A stretch of 40,197 nucleotides of DNA, taken from positions 1-40,197 of the forward strand of contig JBFIXI010000036.1 in the NCBI GenBank assembly GCA_041605955.1, read 5' to 3'. How positions within the stretch are numbered: the first letter of the stretch is position 1; every line of letters begins with the position of its first letter. A program made the translations under genes and the position numbers. Below are positions 8,436 through 16,353 of this stretch, piece after piece. Below the pieces are notes generated by a model. It did not search any database and was not told the DNA's origin. It saw nothing but the letters and a program-made list of their open reading frames with translations. The stretch is from JAHEJX01 sp041605955. GTDB lineage: Bacteria; Actinomycetota; Acidimicrobiia; Spongiisociales; UBA5794.

Positions 8436-8954
8436 GTGAAGACCATCGAGCTCCTTCGCCACACCGCCAATGACGGCGACGCGCTCACGCCCGACGGGGT
8501 GACCGCCGCCATCGAGATAGGCCGGCGTCTTGTCGGCGGCTACTCCCTGGCCGTTTCATCGGGGGCCCAGAGGGCGACCCAGACGATCGGCTGTCTCCTC
8601 GCCGGTCTGGGCGACACCATCGCCGGTGGAGTCGTGGTGGTCGCCGGGCTGCGGTCCCGCGTCGAAGACCGCTGGCGAGACGCCTACCGCACGGCAGGAG
8701 CCGGCGACCTCGATTCGCTGCGCGCCGCCGATCCCGACCTGGTCGCCGGCGATTCTGCCGTGCTCGCCGACGCGCTGCGGACAGTCTTTGCCATGCTCCC
8801 CGAGGACGGCAGAGCGCTCGCAGTGGGTCACAGCCCGACCAACGAAGCCGCCGTATACGGTTTGACGGCCGTGACCATTGCTCCCCTGGGCAAGGGCGAG
8901 GCGGTCAGCGTGACTGAGACCGCCGGCGAGTACGCGGTGACGCAGACTCGCTGA
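8436..8954 (+). CDS. Histidine phosphatase family protein
   Basis: A 172-residue branch-1 histidine phosphatase fold. It starts at GTG 8436 with MKTIELLRHTANDGD; R8-H9 is the phospho-accepting RHG-type motif, with T in place of G. R46 in SSGAQRATQT and H132 in ALAVGHSP complete the phosphate pocket. The acid region around VEDRWRDAY is plausible for the catalytic Glu. The short length fits SixA-like or small phosphoglycerate-mutase-like enzymes. The substrate cannot be told from sequence. It is divergent from the AAA+ gene and converges on the DUF4389 gene, with a stem-loop between. Confidence 0.82.
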   Translation: MKTIELLRHTANDGDALTPDGVTAAIEIGRRLVGGYSLAVSSGAQRATQTIGCLLAGLGDTIAGGVVVVAGLRSRVEDRWRDAYRTAGAGDLDSLRAADPDLVAGDSAVLADALRTVFAMLPEDGRALAVGHSPTNEAAVYGLTAVTIAPLGKGEAVSVTETAGEYAVTQTR

Positions 8955-9020
8955 AGCGATCCCATCTCCGCGCCCACCGACGTGTGCGGGCGATATTTCT
9001 TGCGACGCGCGCGCGATCGC

Positions 9021-9048
9021 CGTGGCGCCCCCAATCGGGGACGCCACG
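9021..9048. terminator. Stem-loop between convergent genes
   Basis: CGTGGCG and CGCCACG form a 7-bp stem that continues, after one C/A mismatch, through CCCC/GGGG around an AATC loop. It lies in the gap between the convergent histidine phosphatase and DUF4389 genes, so it could serve both strands. There is no long T-run, as is usual in high-GC genomes. Confidence 0.55.
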
Positions 9049-9071
9049 ACGTCGTCTTGTCGTCACTCGGC

Positions 9072-10484
9072 TCAGACCTTGCCGGCGAACTCTGGCGTCG
9101 AGTCATCCAGCGGCAGCAGCGGCGGCAGGTCGCCCTGCGGCTCGGAACCACCTTGATCCAAGCGGAACGGCGGATAGCGATCCGTCATCAGCGTCACGTA
9201 GGCAATCACGCGATACACCCAGCGGTTGAGACCAATGATCAGATCGAACAGCGACCGCGGATACCGACCCGTGAAGAGCAGCGTCGCCGCGGCGATGATC
9301 ACCAGCACGCCGATCAAACCCATGGTTGCGATTCCACCGGTCGCGGCGATGTCACCACCCATCATTATGGCGACTACCAGGTAGTGCGGGATGGCCAGCA
9401 GCCACCACTTCACCAGCACGAGCCCCCGGGACAGCTGCTCCGGGTAGGCAATGTCGAGCGTCGCCGGGTAGTCGTCGACCCGCTGCAGCGAGAACGGCGG
9501 ATACCGGTCGGTGCCGAGGCCACCGGTGAACGCGTAGTAGTCCACGCGCCACGTCCAGCGCAGCACGCCGAGGTTGAACTCGAACAGGCCACGCGGGTAA
9601 CGACCGGTGAACAGCACTGCGAAGAAGGCGAGGATCGTGACCACCGCAAACGCGAGCCACAGGAATGCCAGCACGATGAAGTGAGGAATCGACAGGATCC
9701 ACTTCACCAGCCACAGCCAGGGCGACAGCGGCTCATCGAGCTTGGCTGTCAACGCCACCGGCTCGGCAGGGCGAGCCACTTCCAATTCCTCACCGATCGG
9801 ACGCAGCTCTTCGGCCGCCTCGGGCCGGCGAGCCGCGGCGACGATGATCACCACCGCAATGGCAGTCAGAATGGCGCCAATCGCGAGCAGCACGACACCA
9901 ATTGTCAGAACTGCGCCGGACCGCACACCGACCGTGACGTCGGCGACAATCCCGGACGAGCCGTCGGCGTTCATGAGAACGGCGATCCACTCACCCTCGA
10001 CCACGTCCCAAGCCAGCTCCTGTTGTCCGAGGCCGGACGCAGTAGCCACCCAGAAGGTCTGATCCACCGGTGCGGTCGCCGGCTCAGTTCCGGCGAACCG
10101 CTCGTAGACGATCTCGCCACCGGTACCGACGTCGACGATGACGTCGCGCCCGACACCATCGAGGTAGGCGGTGACGTCGGTCAGCGGCCCGATGCCGAGG
10201 AACAGTGGCTCGGCATCAGCCGCCGTAGCCCGGATCCGCACAGTCGCGTCGACGAAGTCGAACACCCAGTCGGACGGGCCGGGGTCGGCCATCAGATCGA
10301 CATCTTCGGTTGAGATGGCTGCGGTTGGAGTCGCTAATCGATCGAGCGACTCGTCGAAGAAGCCGTCGTCCTCGCGCTCCACCAGGTGAGCCACAGTGAG
10401 CGCCCCGCCTCCGAACAGGAAGCCGAACGCCGGCAAGATGATGAGAACGCCGATGACTAAGGCGATAATTCGTCCAGGTTTCAT
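9072..10484 (-). CDS. Membrane protein with two DUF4389 domains
   Basis: A 470-residue membrane protein. I chose the ATG at 10484 (MKPGRIIALVIGVL) because it begins the first transmembrane helix; 16 extra upstream codons lack support. Helix 1 is about 6-28, an extracytoplasmic beta-rich region covers ~35-188, and a second helix is about 191-216. Two tandem DUF4389 repeats follow: ~250-335 and ~340-445. Each has a paired hydrophobic region, FTGRYPRGLFEF (292-303) or FTGRYPRSLFDL (404-415), and a closing TDRYPPF motif. DUF4389 proteins are common in Actinobacteria and have no known activity. A decayed DUF4389 start lies just upstream on the same strand. Confidence 0.88.
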   Translation of the reverse strand: MKPGRIIALVIGVLIILPAFGFLFGGGALTVAHLVEREDDGFFDESLDRLATPTAAISTEDVDLMADPGPSDWVFDFVDATVRIRATAADAEPLFLGIGPLTDVTAYLDGVGRDVIVDVGTGGEIVYERFAGTEPATAPVDQTFWVATASGLGQQELAWDVVEGEWIAVLMNADGSSGIVADVTVGVRSGAVLTIGVVLLAIGAILTAIAVVIIVAAARRPEAAEELRPIGEELEVARPAEPVALTAKLDEPLSPWLWLVKWILSIPHFIVLAFLWLAFAVVTILAFFAVLFTGRYPRGLFEFNLGVLRWTWRVDYYAFTGGLGTDRYPPFSLQRVDDYPATLDIAYPEQLSRGLVLVKWWLLAIPHYLVVAIMMGGDIAATGGIATMGLIGVLVIIAAATLLFTGRYPRSLFDLIIGLNRWVYRVIAYVTLMTDRYPPFRLDQGGSEPQGDLPPLLPLDDSTPEFAGKV

Positions 10485-10717
10485 AGTAAGAACCCCCAAA
10501 CGCCGGGCCAGGCTGCCAGGCAAACACCACACCGGCCCCGGCCGGGCAAGTCAACACTCCGTTGCTGGTTACACAATGCCTCACCGTCGGGCATCGAGAT
10601 AGGGTCCAACAGCCTCGCGACGCTGGGCTGAATGCGGCGTGGCGAGTTGACCTGGTGGGCATGGCGGCTAGTGCTGCCTCCGGCGCGCTGGCCCAACAGC
10701 ACGCCCTGCTCCGCGCA

Positions 10718-10915
10718 CGGTGACCACGGTCTCGTTGCCAATGGCGTGAGTAGCGCCAGGATGATGAGGATCGGGATGATCCAGGTCAGCCTGAGGAACG
10801 CCGTCCTGCGACCGAGGCTCTCCGGGTAATCGATGTCGAGACGGGCGGCAGACGGAGCAGAGTCGGCAGCCCAGAGTTTCCTCCTTGGCGGTCTGCCCAT
10901 TCGCGCGCTACCCAT
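10718..10915 (-). pseudogene. Truncated DUF4389 paralogue (N-terminal remnant)
   Basis: From ATG 10915, preceded by GAAAGGGG, the frame reads a polar start and then RLDIDYPESLGRRTAFLRLT followed by the hydrophobic WIIPILIILALLTP. This matches the entry to a DUF4389 domain; compare LDIAYPEQLSRGLVLVKWWL in the intact gene just downstream. After about residue 66 the frame stays open to 10481 but loses all DUF4389 character and has no FTGRYPR motif. It sits 16 bases after the amidohydrolase stop and ~230 bases before the intact DUF4389 start. I read it as the 5' remnant of a duplicated gene. A short functional protein is the alternative. Confidence 0.55.
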
Positions 10916-10931
10916 GGCCCCTTTCGGGGAC

Positions 10932-11801
10932 TCAGAATCGGTAGAACCCCACTGGATTGTCGACCAGGATCTGACGTTGCAGTTCCGGGTCGGGGGCCCA
11001 CCTGGCCAGCTGGTCAATCAGGTCGGCGTCGTTGGGCACTGCACCGTACTTGTTCGGATGTGGCCAGTCGGTCGCCCACAGCATGCGGGCTGGATTGGTG
11101 GCGATCAGTGTCTGCGCCAGCGGCACCACCTCGTTCCACGGTGGCAGGTCTCCAACGCCGAGGCGATACGGCGCCGACAGCTTGATCCACGTGTTCCCCT
11201 CCGCCACCAGATCCAAGAGTATGCGAAATGGGGGGTAGTCGATCCCATGGGCGGCCTCGACGTAGCCGAAGTGCCCGATCGCTACCGGCACGGGGAGCGA
11301 CCGCAGTCGGATGGCCAGATCGGCCAGATCGTTCGGCACGAACAGGAACTCCAGGTGCCAGCCAAGATCCCGGATTCGCTGCGCCAATGTGTCGATCTCG
11401 TCGACTGGGATCGGCATGCCTCCCTTGTCGGCCAGGTTGAGCCGGATCCCACGCACCCCAATATCGTCGAGACGAGCAATTTCGTCGTCTGACGTATCCA
11501 GGTCGAGGGCCACCACTGCCCGCCCTCGATCCGGGACCTGCGCTAGCGCATCGAGAATGGCCGAGTTGTCGATCCCGTACACGGAGGGTTGCACGAACAC
11601 GACGCGTGCAACGCCCAATTGGCGATGCATGTGGAGCATCTCGGCCAGGGTCGAGTCGACCGGGGTGTATCCACGGGCCGGCGACAGCGGATAGCGGGAG
11701 TGGAAGATGTGGGTATGGCAGTCGACCGCCCCGGGGGGCGTCTCCAGCTCCGGCCGGCGCGGGTTGCGATCGGGTGGGCTGCAGAGTGGGACCTCAGTCA
11801 C
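10932..11801 (-). CDS. Amidohydrolase, 2-pyrone-4,6-dicarboxylate lactonase (LigI)-like
   Basis: A 289-residue TIM-barrel amidohydrolase of the PDC-hydrolase group. The GTG at 11801 gives the family's usual length; the frame stays open further upstream to 12149 but that extension is arginine-rich noise. Visible motifs are VDCHTHIF (27-34, the HxH of strand 1), VRGIRLNLADKGG, PVAIGHFGYVEA and the catalytic-Asp motif WATDWPHPN near the C-terminus, ending NPVGFYRF. LigI hydrolyses the pyrone lactone in the protocatechuate 4,5-cleavage pathway, but many homologues act on other lactones or carboxylates, and no other lig gene is present. It is followed closely by DUF4389 genes on the same strand. 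Confidence 0.85.
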   Translation of the reverse strand: MTEVPLCSPPDRNPRRPELETPPGAVDCHTHIFHSRYPLSPARGYTPVDSTLAEMLHMHRQLGVARVVFVQPSVYGIDNSAILDALAQVPDRGRAVVALDLDTSDDEIARLDDIGVRGIRLNLADKGGMPIPVDEIDTLAQRIRDLGWHLEFLFVPNDLADLAIRLRSLPVPVAIGHFGYVEAAHGIDYPPFRILLDLVAEGNTWIKLSAPYRLGVGDLPPWNEVVPLAQTLIATNPARMLWATDWPHPNKYGAVPNDADLIDQLARWAPDPELQRQILVDNPVGFYRF

Positions 11802-11897
11802 GACGGCAGTCAACCACGTTCGCCACCGCGGATGCCCGATCCCAGGGTGGGTTGCGCGCGACGGTACTCGAGAGAGGAGTCGGTGGTTGAGGCGACG

Positions 11898-11970
11898 CCT
11901 CACCGGCCAGGTGAGTCTCATCCGGCTGGCCAGGTGAGTCTCCTCCGGCGGCCGGTGATGGCTCACCGGC
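11898..11970. repeat. Cluster of CTCACC/GGTGAG repeats in a gene-free stretch
   Basis: The 330-base gap between the divergent amidohydrolase (from 11801) and lipoprotein (from 12132) contains two tandem 23-bp units (11905-11927 and 11928-11950, each GGCCAGGTGAGTCTC plus TCCGGC-type end, differing at few bases). They are flanked by CCTCACC at 11898-11904 and by a perfect 8-bp hairpin GCCGGTGA-TGGC-TCACCGGC (11951-11970). The repeated half-site GGTGAG/CTCACC in both orientations looks like a protein-binding array controlling one or both divergent genes (inference). I see nothing else that can be supported in the gap. Confidence 0.45.
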
Positions 11971-12131
11971 GCTCTACCTGGCCGACGGTTGCGCCATCCT
12001 CGCTGTGCCGCGAGCTCCCCATCGATGGTCAGCTTCGCATTGCGTCGCTGCCAGGCAACCCGCAGCGACCAGGCCGCCGCCGTAGATTGGGCATATATTT
12101 CGACCTGGACGGCGGAAATATGGAGGTTGGT

Positions 12132-12434
12132 ATGAAGCGGGCGAGACATGTGCTGTTCGTCGCGGTCCTCGCACTAGTGCTGGCGGCGTGTGCGGCCGGA
12201 ACCAATCCGGAGGTTGGTGTGGCCGCACCGGACGGGGACGTCGCCGGCTTCTGGCTCGGGTTGTGGCACGGGATCATCGCCCCGATTACCTTCGTCATCT
12301 CCCTGTTTACCGACGAAGTGACCCTGTACGAGGTACACAACAACGGCAACTGGTACGACTTCGGCTTCGTGCTGGGGGCCGGCATCCTGTTCGGCGGCGG
12401 CCACCGAGGTCGCCGCTGGACCAAGAAGGGCTGA
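12132..12434 (+). CDS. Small conserved lipoprotein, 100 aa
   Basis: ATG 12132 follows GGAGGTTGGT, a clear Shine-Dalgarno; an ATG four codons upstream (12120) is in frame but lacks one. Residues 1-20 form a lipoprotein signal with the lipobox LAAC and lipidated Cys20. The mature part contains a hydrophobic FWLGLWHGIIAPITFVISLF segment, then EVTLYEVHNNGNWYDFGFVL and a glycine-rich basic tail. The 'YEVHNNGNWYDFGF' core belongs to a widespread small bacterial family of unknown function. It is probably anchored to the outer face of the membrane with one or two helices. Confidence 0.75.
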   Translation: MKRARHVLFVAVLALVLAACAAGTNPEVGVAAPDGDVAGFWLGLWHGIIAPITFVISLFTDEVTLYEVHNNGNWYDFGFVLGAGILFGGGHRGRRWTKKG

Positions 12435-12562
12435 ACCGGCTGCCAGCCGTTTCGGACTCTGTCGACCCCGGGCGTTCAGAGCCAGGCCAAGAGGCGACGC
12501 GCCCCGGGCGGCTGGCCTGCGAGCCGTGGCCGGCCGCCCCGCTGTGAGAAGAGGAGTTGCGA

Positions 12563-13276
12563 GTGTCCGTGGCTACATCGTTCGTGTATGGGGACAGCTT
12601 GGAACCGTTGGTGCTGATCGGTGGCTTGGCCGCCATCGCGGCCGCCTTCCTCACGCTGGTGTGGCTGGTGGCCATGGCGACGCTGCCCAGTGCCCCGAAG
12701 GGGAGCGACCCCGACGAGGAGCTGGGGTTCATTGCGGCCCACGATCGCGCCCAGATCGCCAGGTTCGTGCCGACGACCCTGGTTGCCCTCGCCTATATCC
12801 CCACGTGGCTCGGCCTGGGTGCACTGCTGTGGGCCGAGACACCAGCCGCCGCCGCGCTAACGGTCGCCTTCGGCTTGCTCTATCCGTCAGTGACAGCCAC
12901 CGGTTACTGGATGCAGTACACCGTGGTACGCGGGCTGGCGGATCTCGCCGCCAGAGACCCCGGCGCCGCCAGAGTCTCCTACGAGATCGTGGGTTTCCAC
13001 GACCGCCCAACCTCGATGAGTGCCTCCGCAGTGATCTTCGGATACACCCTGTGGTCGTTGGCCGCCCTGGCGGCCGGCGTCGCTCTCTTGAGCCACGAAG
13101 GCGGGCTTGCAGTGACAACCGGAGTCCTTCTCTTGGTCACGGCGTCGTTGATGTTCATAGGAGTCGTCGGCCACATCGCTCGTAGCCGACTCCTCACTGC
13201 GGCGGTCTTCCTGTCGGGCGTCACGTCGCTGGCCGCCACTATCGCGATTGCATGGCTGCTGATCGCACGAGTGTGA
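12563..13276 (+). CDS. Polytopic membrane protein, six predicted helices
   Basis: GTG 12563 is chosen over TTG 12557 because GAGGAG lies six bases upstream. The 237-residue protein has six hydrophobic segments: LVLIGGLAAIAAAFLTLVWL near the N-terminus, VPTTLVALAYIPTWLGLGAL, AALTVAFGLLYPSVTATGYW, SAVIFGYTLWSLAALAAGVA, TTGVLLLVTASLMFIGVVGH and TAAVFLSGVTSLAATIAIAW. A 30-residue cytoplasmic-like loop with DPDEELGFIAAHDRAQIARF follows helix 1. I do not recognise the family. It starts ~130 bases after the lipoprotein gene on the same strand, so cotranscription is possible. Confidence 0.75.
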   Translation: MSVATSFVYGDSLEPLVLIGGLAAIAAAFLTLVWLVAMATLPSAPKGSDPDEELGFIAAHDRAQIARFVPTTLVALAYIPTWLGLGALLWAETPAAAALTVAFGLLYPSVTATGYWMQYTVVRGLADLAARDPGAARVSYEIVGFHDRPTSMSASAVIFGYTLWSLAALAAGVALLSHEGGLAVTTGVLLLVTASLMFIGVVGHIARSRLLTAAVFLSGVTSLAATIAIAWLLIARV

Positions 13277-13463
13277 GCCGTACCGCCGCCCGGCCTGCAA
13301 TGGACCATCGAGCCGGCGAGATGAGCACGTCCTCAACAGCACGTCCTCATCAGCCCGGCGCTCCGGTGCCTTCGACGGATCGGGAACACGCCAAGGTGTC
13401 CTTCCATCTTCGCAAGCCGTTGCTAGGTTGGCCGCAGAAGTGCGCTACCCAGGGGAGGACACC

Positions 13464-13847
13464 ATGGACGGCGCCGTGCGCACTCCATTGGGTGAGATGT
13501 GGGTGGAAGACGGCCTGCTGTGGCACCGGCTCGATACCAGCGACGTGATCACAGAGGACGACGCCCAGAAGGTGATCGCGGCCGTAGCCGAACTGACGAA
13601 TGGCGAGCCTATGCCTTCCGTCGTAGACATCAGCGGAATCGGATTCGCCACCGCTGCTGCCAGAAGGAAGTTCGGGGGAAGCATCGAGCAGTCGCTGGAA
13701 AGCGCCACCGCGATCATCGTCGGCAACACAGCCAGCAGGCTCATGGCGCAAGCCTTCCTGGCGGTCTCCAAGCCGAAGCGGCCGGTGGCGGTGTTCACCG
13801 ACTCGACCCAGGCCGCAGAGTGGGCAACCGGGTTTCGTGAAGACTGA
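13464..13847 (+). CDS. STAS/SpoIIAA-like small protein
   Basis: ATG 13464 has GGGGAGG at 13452-13458 upstream; the open frame extends to 13428 without support. The 127-residue protein has the pattern seen in small SpoIIAA/STAS-like proteins: LWHRLDTSDVITEDDAQKVI at the start, a PSVVDISGIGFATAAARRKF strand-helix segment, ATAIIVGNTASRLMAQAFLA and PVAVFTDSTQAAEWA at the end. The closing 'FTD...A.EWL'-type motif is typical of these proteins. Function is unknown; a regulatory or scaffold role is inferred from the fold. Family call is moderate. Confidence 0.68.
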   Translation: MDGAVRTPLGEMWVEDGLLWHRLDTSDVITEDDAQKVIAAVAELTNGEPMPSVVDISGIGFATAAARRKFGGSIEQSLESATAIIVGNTASRLMAQAFLAVSKPKRPVAVFTDSTQAAEWATGFRED

Positions 13848-13908
13848 GAGACTGCGCTCCGTCGATGAGCGCCTCCTGATCCGCTCGGCTCGATTAGGCC
13901 CGTGCTTT

Positions 13909-13940
13909 GGGTGACTGAGGCGCCGCTGCACCAGTCACCC
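13909..13940. terminator. Stem-loop between convergent genes
   Basis: GGGTGACTG (13909-13917) pairs perfectly with CAGTCACCC (13932-13940) around a 14-base loop. It overlaps the stop codon of the minus-strand phytase-like gene and lies 62 bases after the STAS-like gene, so it could end both transcripts. A smaller 6-bp stem (GCGCTC/GAGCGC) is just upstream. It has no T-tract. Confidence 0.5.
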
Positions 13941-15110
13941 CACAGGCGCGATATCTACTGCGAGCGCGATGAACTGCGTGAACTGGCCGGGGTTGAAGTT
14001 GTTGTCACTAACCACAACTAACGTCTGCCGCCCGTCGGGCAGGGACGGACCAAAGGTCATGCCTTCGATGTTGTCGATCGGGATCCCGAGATCGTCGAAC
14101 GCGAACACCTCACGCTGCGAGACCGGAGCAAAGCCGATCGGCGAACCGCCATCGAACAAGGCATCCACTGCGAGAACGTCAGTCGCCGCCGAGGTCGATA
14201 TCTCGTTGATCACGACCACGTTGCCGGTGCCGCCGCCACGCACTCCACCTACCGAGAACGAGCGCTCCATCACCAGCATGGTCCCGGCGTTGTCGATCGG
14301 CAGGACTTCGACGATGCCGTTGACACCGAATATCGCGGACGGCTCCGCCCACGGCGCCAACTCGTAGACGTACTCGGCGACGGGGATCCGCTGGCGCAGG
14401 TCGTAGGCGAGGATCCGGGTGAGGCTCCCGTTGGTGAACGTAGACGCCGGCCCGTCCTGAAAGAGCGCTCCCTCGCCTGCAGTGATCAGACTGCGGCCGT
14501 CGGGTGTCGGGTTCAAGCTCTCGAAAGACAAATTGAACCTCACACCGTGATCAACGCCGTTCGGAAGGTACTTGTGCGGGACGGGCAAGCTCGCAGTAAC
14601 CCGTCCGTTGCGGTTGTAGCGGTTGATGAACGGATCGATGATGGGGTCGGCGAAGACGTTCCCTTCCGATGACATGAAGAAGAACCCTGCGCGGCCGAGG
14701 GTGAAGCCTTCTGGGTCGAGCCCTCCTGGAGCGAAGGGTATCTGGCGCGTCTCGAATATCTGATTGACCGCGGCAAATTCCACGTCGCCTGGGTCGAGCG
14801 ATCCGTCGTTCAGGTCGATGGCGACCGTGTAGTACCGAACCGGATCACCCGTCGGGCGGTTTCCCTGGTCGTCGGAGAGCGTGTAGTAGACCCTTCGCTC
14901 GGCGTCGTAGGTGATGCTCGACAAGCCGCCGATCTCAGTGTCGCCGAAGGTCGTGCCTGTAGACACGATCACCTCGCCCAAGAATTCGACGTCCACGACG
15001 GTACGGGCACCCCCTTCGTTGCCGGCCGGCGCCGCCGCCGGCGCGACCAGCAGCGCCGCCAGTGCCGCCGTCAGGATCAGGCCGAACCGGTTACGCAGCC
15101 ACACCCACAT
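13935..15110 (-). CDS. Secreted phytase-like esterase domain protein
   Basis: ATG 15110 has GGGAAGGGGAGATC directly upstream. The 391-residue product begins MWVWLRNRFGLILTAALAAL, a Sec signal peptide with likely cleavage after APAAAPA. The mature protein is one 'esterase-like activity of phytase' propeller domain (PF13449-like). Visible parts are EIGGLSSITYDAERRVYYTLSDD near the start, LDPEGFTLGRAGFFFMSSEG in the middle, LSFESLNPTPDGRSLITAGE, GVNGIVEVLPI and DNIEGMTFGPSLPDGRQTLV near the end. The acidic clusters resemble calcium-binding positions of the family. The extracellular substrate (phytate or another phosphoester) is not established. It is a single gene. Confidence 0.87.
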   Translation of the reverse strand: MWVWLRNRFGLILTAALAALLVAPAAAPAGNEGGARTVVDVEFLGEVIVSTGTTFGDTEIGGLSSITYDAERRVYYTLSDDQGNRPTGDPVRYYTVAIDLNDGSLDPGDVEFAAVNQIFETRQIPFAPGGLDPEGFTLGRAGFFFMSSEGNVFADPIIDPFINRYNRNGRVTASLPVPHKYLPNGVDHGVRFNLSFESLNPTPDGRSLITAGEGALFQDGPASTFTNGSLTRILAYDLRQRIPVAEYVYELAPWAEPSAIFGVNGIVEVLPIDNAGTMLVMERSFSVGGVRGGGTGNVVVINEISTSAATDVLAVDALFDGGSPIGFAPVSQREVFAFDDLGIPIDNIEGMTFGPSLPDGRQTLVVVSDNNFNPGQFTQFIALAVDIAPVG

Positions 15111-15312
15111 GATCTCCCCTTCCCGTAGCCGTTGTGTCGGCAAACTCGACCCTAGCCAGACACTGCGGGCTCATGGTCAGAATCGACTGATGGGTGGGTG
15201 ATGGTCGGCGGCTACGAACGAGCATGCGGGCTCCCAGCCGCTGAAGAAGACGCAGGCAGTCACATCGCGAAGTGCTCCCCGCCGCTCACAGTTTGGCGCC
15301 TATTACGAGGAC

Positions 15313-15348
15313 CCCCGTCGAGATGGGCGAGCCGAGCCATCGACGGGG
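15313..15348. other. Stem-loop in the 357-base gap before the dehalogenase
   Basis: CCCCGTCGA (15313-15321) and TCGACGGGG (15340-15348) are perfect 9-bp arms; an inner TGG/CCA pair can extend the stem past a two-base bulge. The gap 15111-15467 between the divergent phytase-like and dehalogenase genes holds no other gene that I can support. The stem-loop may be an operator, or part of the 5' leader of the dehalogenase mRNA. Confidence 0.35.
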
Positions 15349-15467
15349 CTCTGCGGCATCACGAGGCGAGCCGGTGCCCCGGACGCGCCTGGCTGTGATC
15401 CTGTCGATGCCGGCGCCCTTCAGCCGTCGTTTCGATAGGCTCGAAGTCTGCGATCGAGGAGGAGCCC

Positions 15468-16340
15468 GTGACTACCCGACCTGATTGGTTCGACCCAGAC
15501 CTCTTTCCCGTCGAGTCGCACCGGATCGATGTGGAGGGCTGCACCCTGCACTACGTCGACGAGGGTGCCGGCCCGGTGCTGCTCATGTTGCACGGCAACC
15601 CGACGTGGAGCTTCCTCTACCGCCGCCTCATCGCCGGCTTGAAGGACAGGTTTCGCTGCATTGCGCTCGACTATCCCGGCTTCGGCCTGTCGACGGCCGC
15701 GCCCGGCTACGAGTACACGGCACAGGAGCACTCGGCCGTGGTACGGGAGTTCGTCCGCAAGCTCGACCTGCGCGACATCACGCCGATCGTCCAGGACTGG
15801 GCAGGGCCCATTGGCGTCGGCGCCGCCACCGAGGAACCGGACCGCTACTCGAGCTTCATCGTCGGTAACACGTGGGCGTGGCCCATGGAGAAGAAGTCGG
15901 CTGAGCGTTTCTCCAACCTCATGGGTGGAGACCGCACCGGCCCGTGGCTGTCCAAGAAGCTCAACCTGTTCGTTGGCCAGATCATCCCGCTGTCGATGCG
16001 GCGTCGCAGCCTCAACGACGCCGAGAAGGCAATGTACCGGGGCCCGTTTCCCACCGAGGAGTCGCGCGAGCCGGTGATGGTGTTTCCCCGCGAGATCATG
16101 GCGGCCCGACCGTTCCTTTCCGAGGTGGAGGGCAGGCTCGACAAGCTCGCCGCCAAGCCGGCGCTGCTGCTGTGGGCCGACAAGGACGTGGCCTTCGGCA
16201 AGGAGGAGTTGGAGCGCTGGAAGACGGTCTTCCCCAGTCACTATCACCACATGCTCTACGGCGCCGGCCACTACTGGCAGGATGACGCCGGCGAAGAGGC
16301 AGTGTTGGTCATCCGGGACTGGTGGGACACGAAGCGCTGA
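15468..16340 (+). CDS. Haloalkane dehalogenase, subfamily HLD-III-like
   Basis: A 290-residue alpha/beta-hydrolase with a strong GAGGAGGAGCCC before GTG 15468. Haloalkane dehalogenases hydrolyse carbon-halogen bonds to an alcohol and halide in the cytoplasm. The expected residues are seen: halide-binding N44 in HGNPTWSFLYR, nucleophile D110 followed by halide-binding W111 in VQDWAGPIG, cap-domain start NTWAW (134-138), catalytic acid D240 in LLLWADKD and base H268 in GAGHYWQDD. The set Asp-His-Asp plus Asn-Trp is the combination described for HLD-III. The length is typical. It is single and converges on the next gene with 13 bases between. Family call is strong; natural substrate unknown. Confidence 0.88.
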   Translation: MTTRPDWFDPDLFPVESHRIDVEGCTLHYVDEGAGPVLLMLHGNPTWSFLYRRLIAGLKDRFRCIALDYPGFGLSTAAPGYEYTAQEHSAVVREFVRKLDLRDITPIVQDWAGPIGVGAATEEPDRYSSFIVGNTWAWPMEKKSAERFSNLMGGDRTGPWLSKKLNLFVGQIIPLSMRRRSLNDAEKAMYRGPFPTEESREPVMVFPREIMAARPFLSEVEGRLDKLAAKPALLLWADKDVAFGKEELERWKTVFPSHYHHMLYGAGHYWQDDAGEEAVLVIRDWWDTKR

Positions 16341-16353
16341 TCCGGTTCCCAGG

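Noticed and set aside
8982..10313. Plus-strand open frame of ~443 codons opposite the DUF4389 gene
   Set aside because: Its product is rich in Arg, His and Gln with no domain, and the minus strand carries the DUF4389 repeats and membrane segments.
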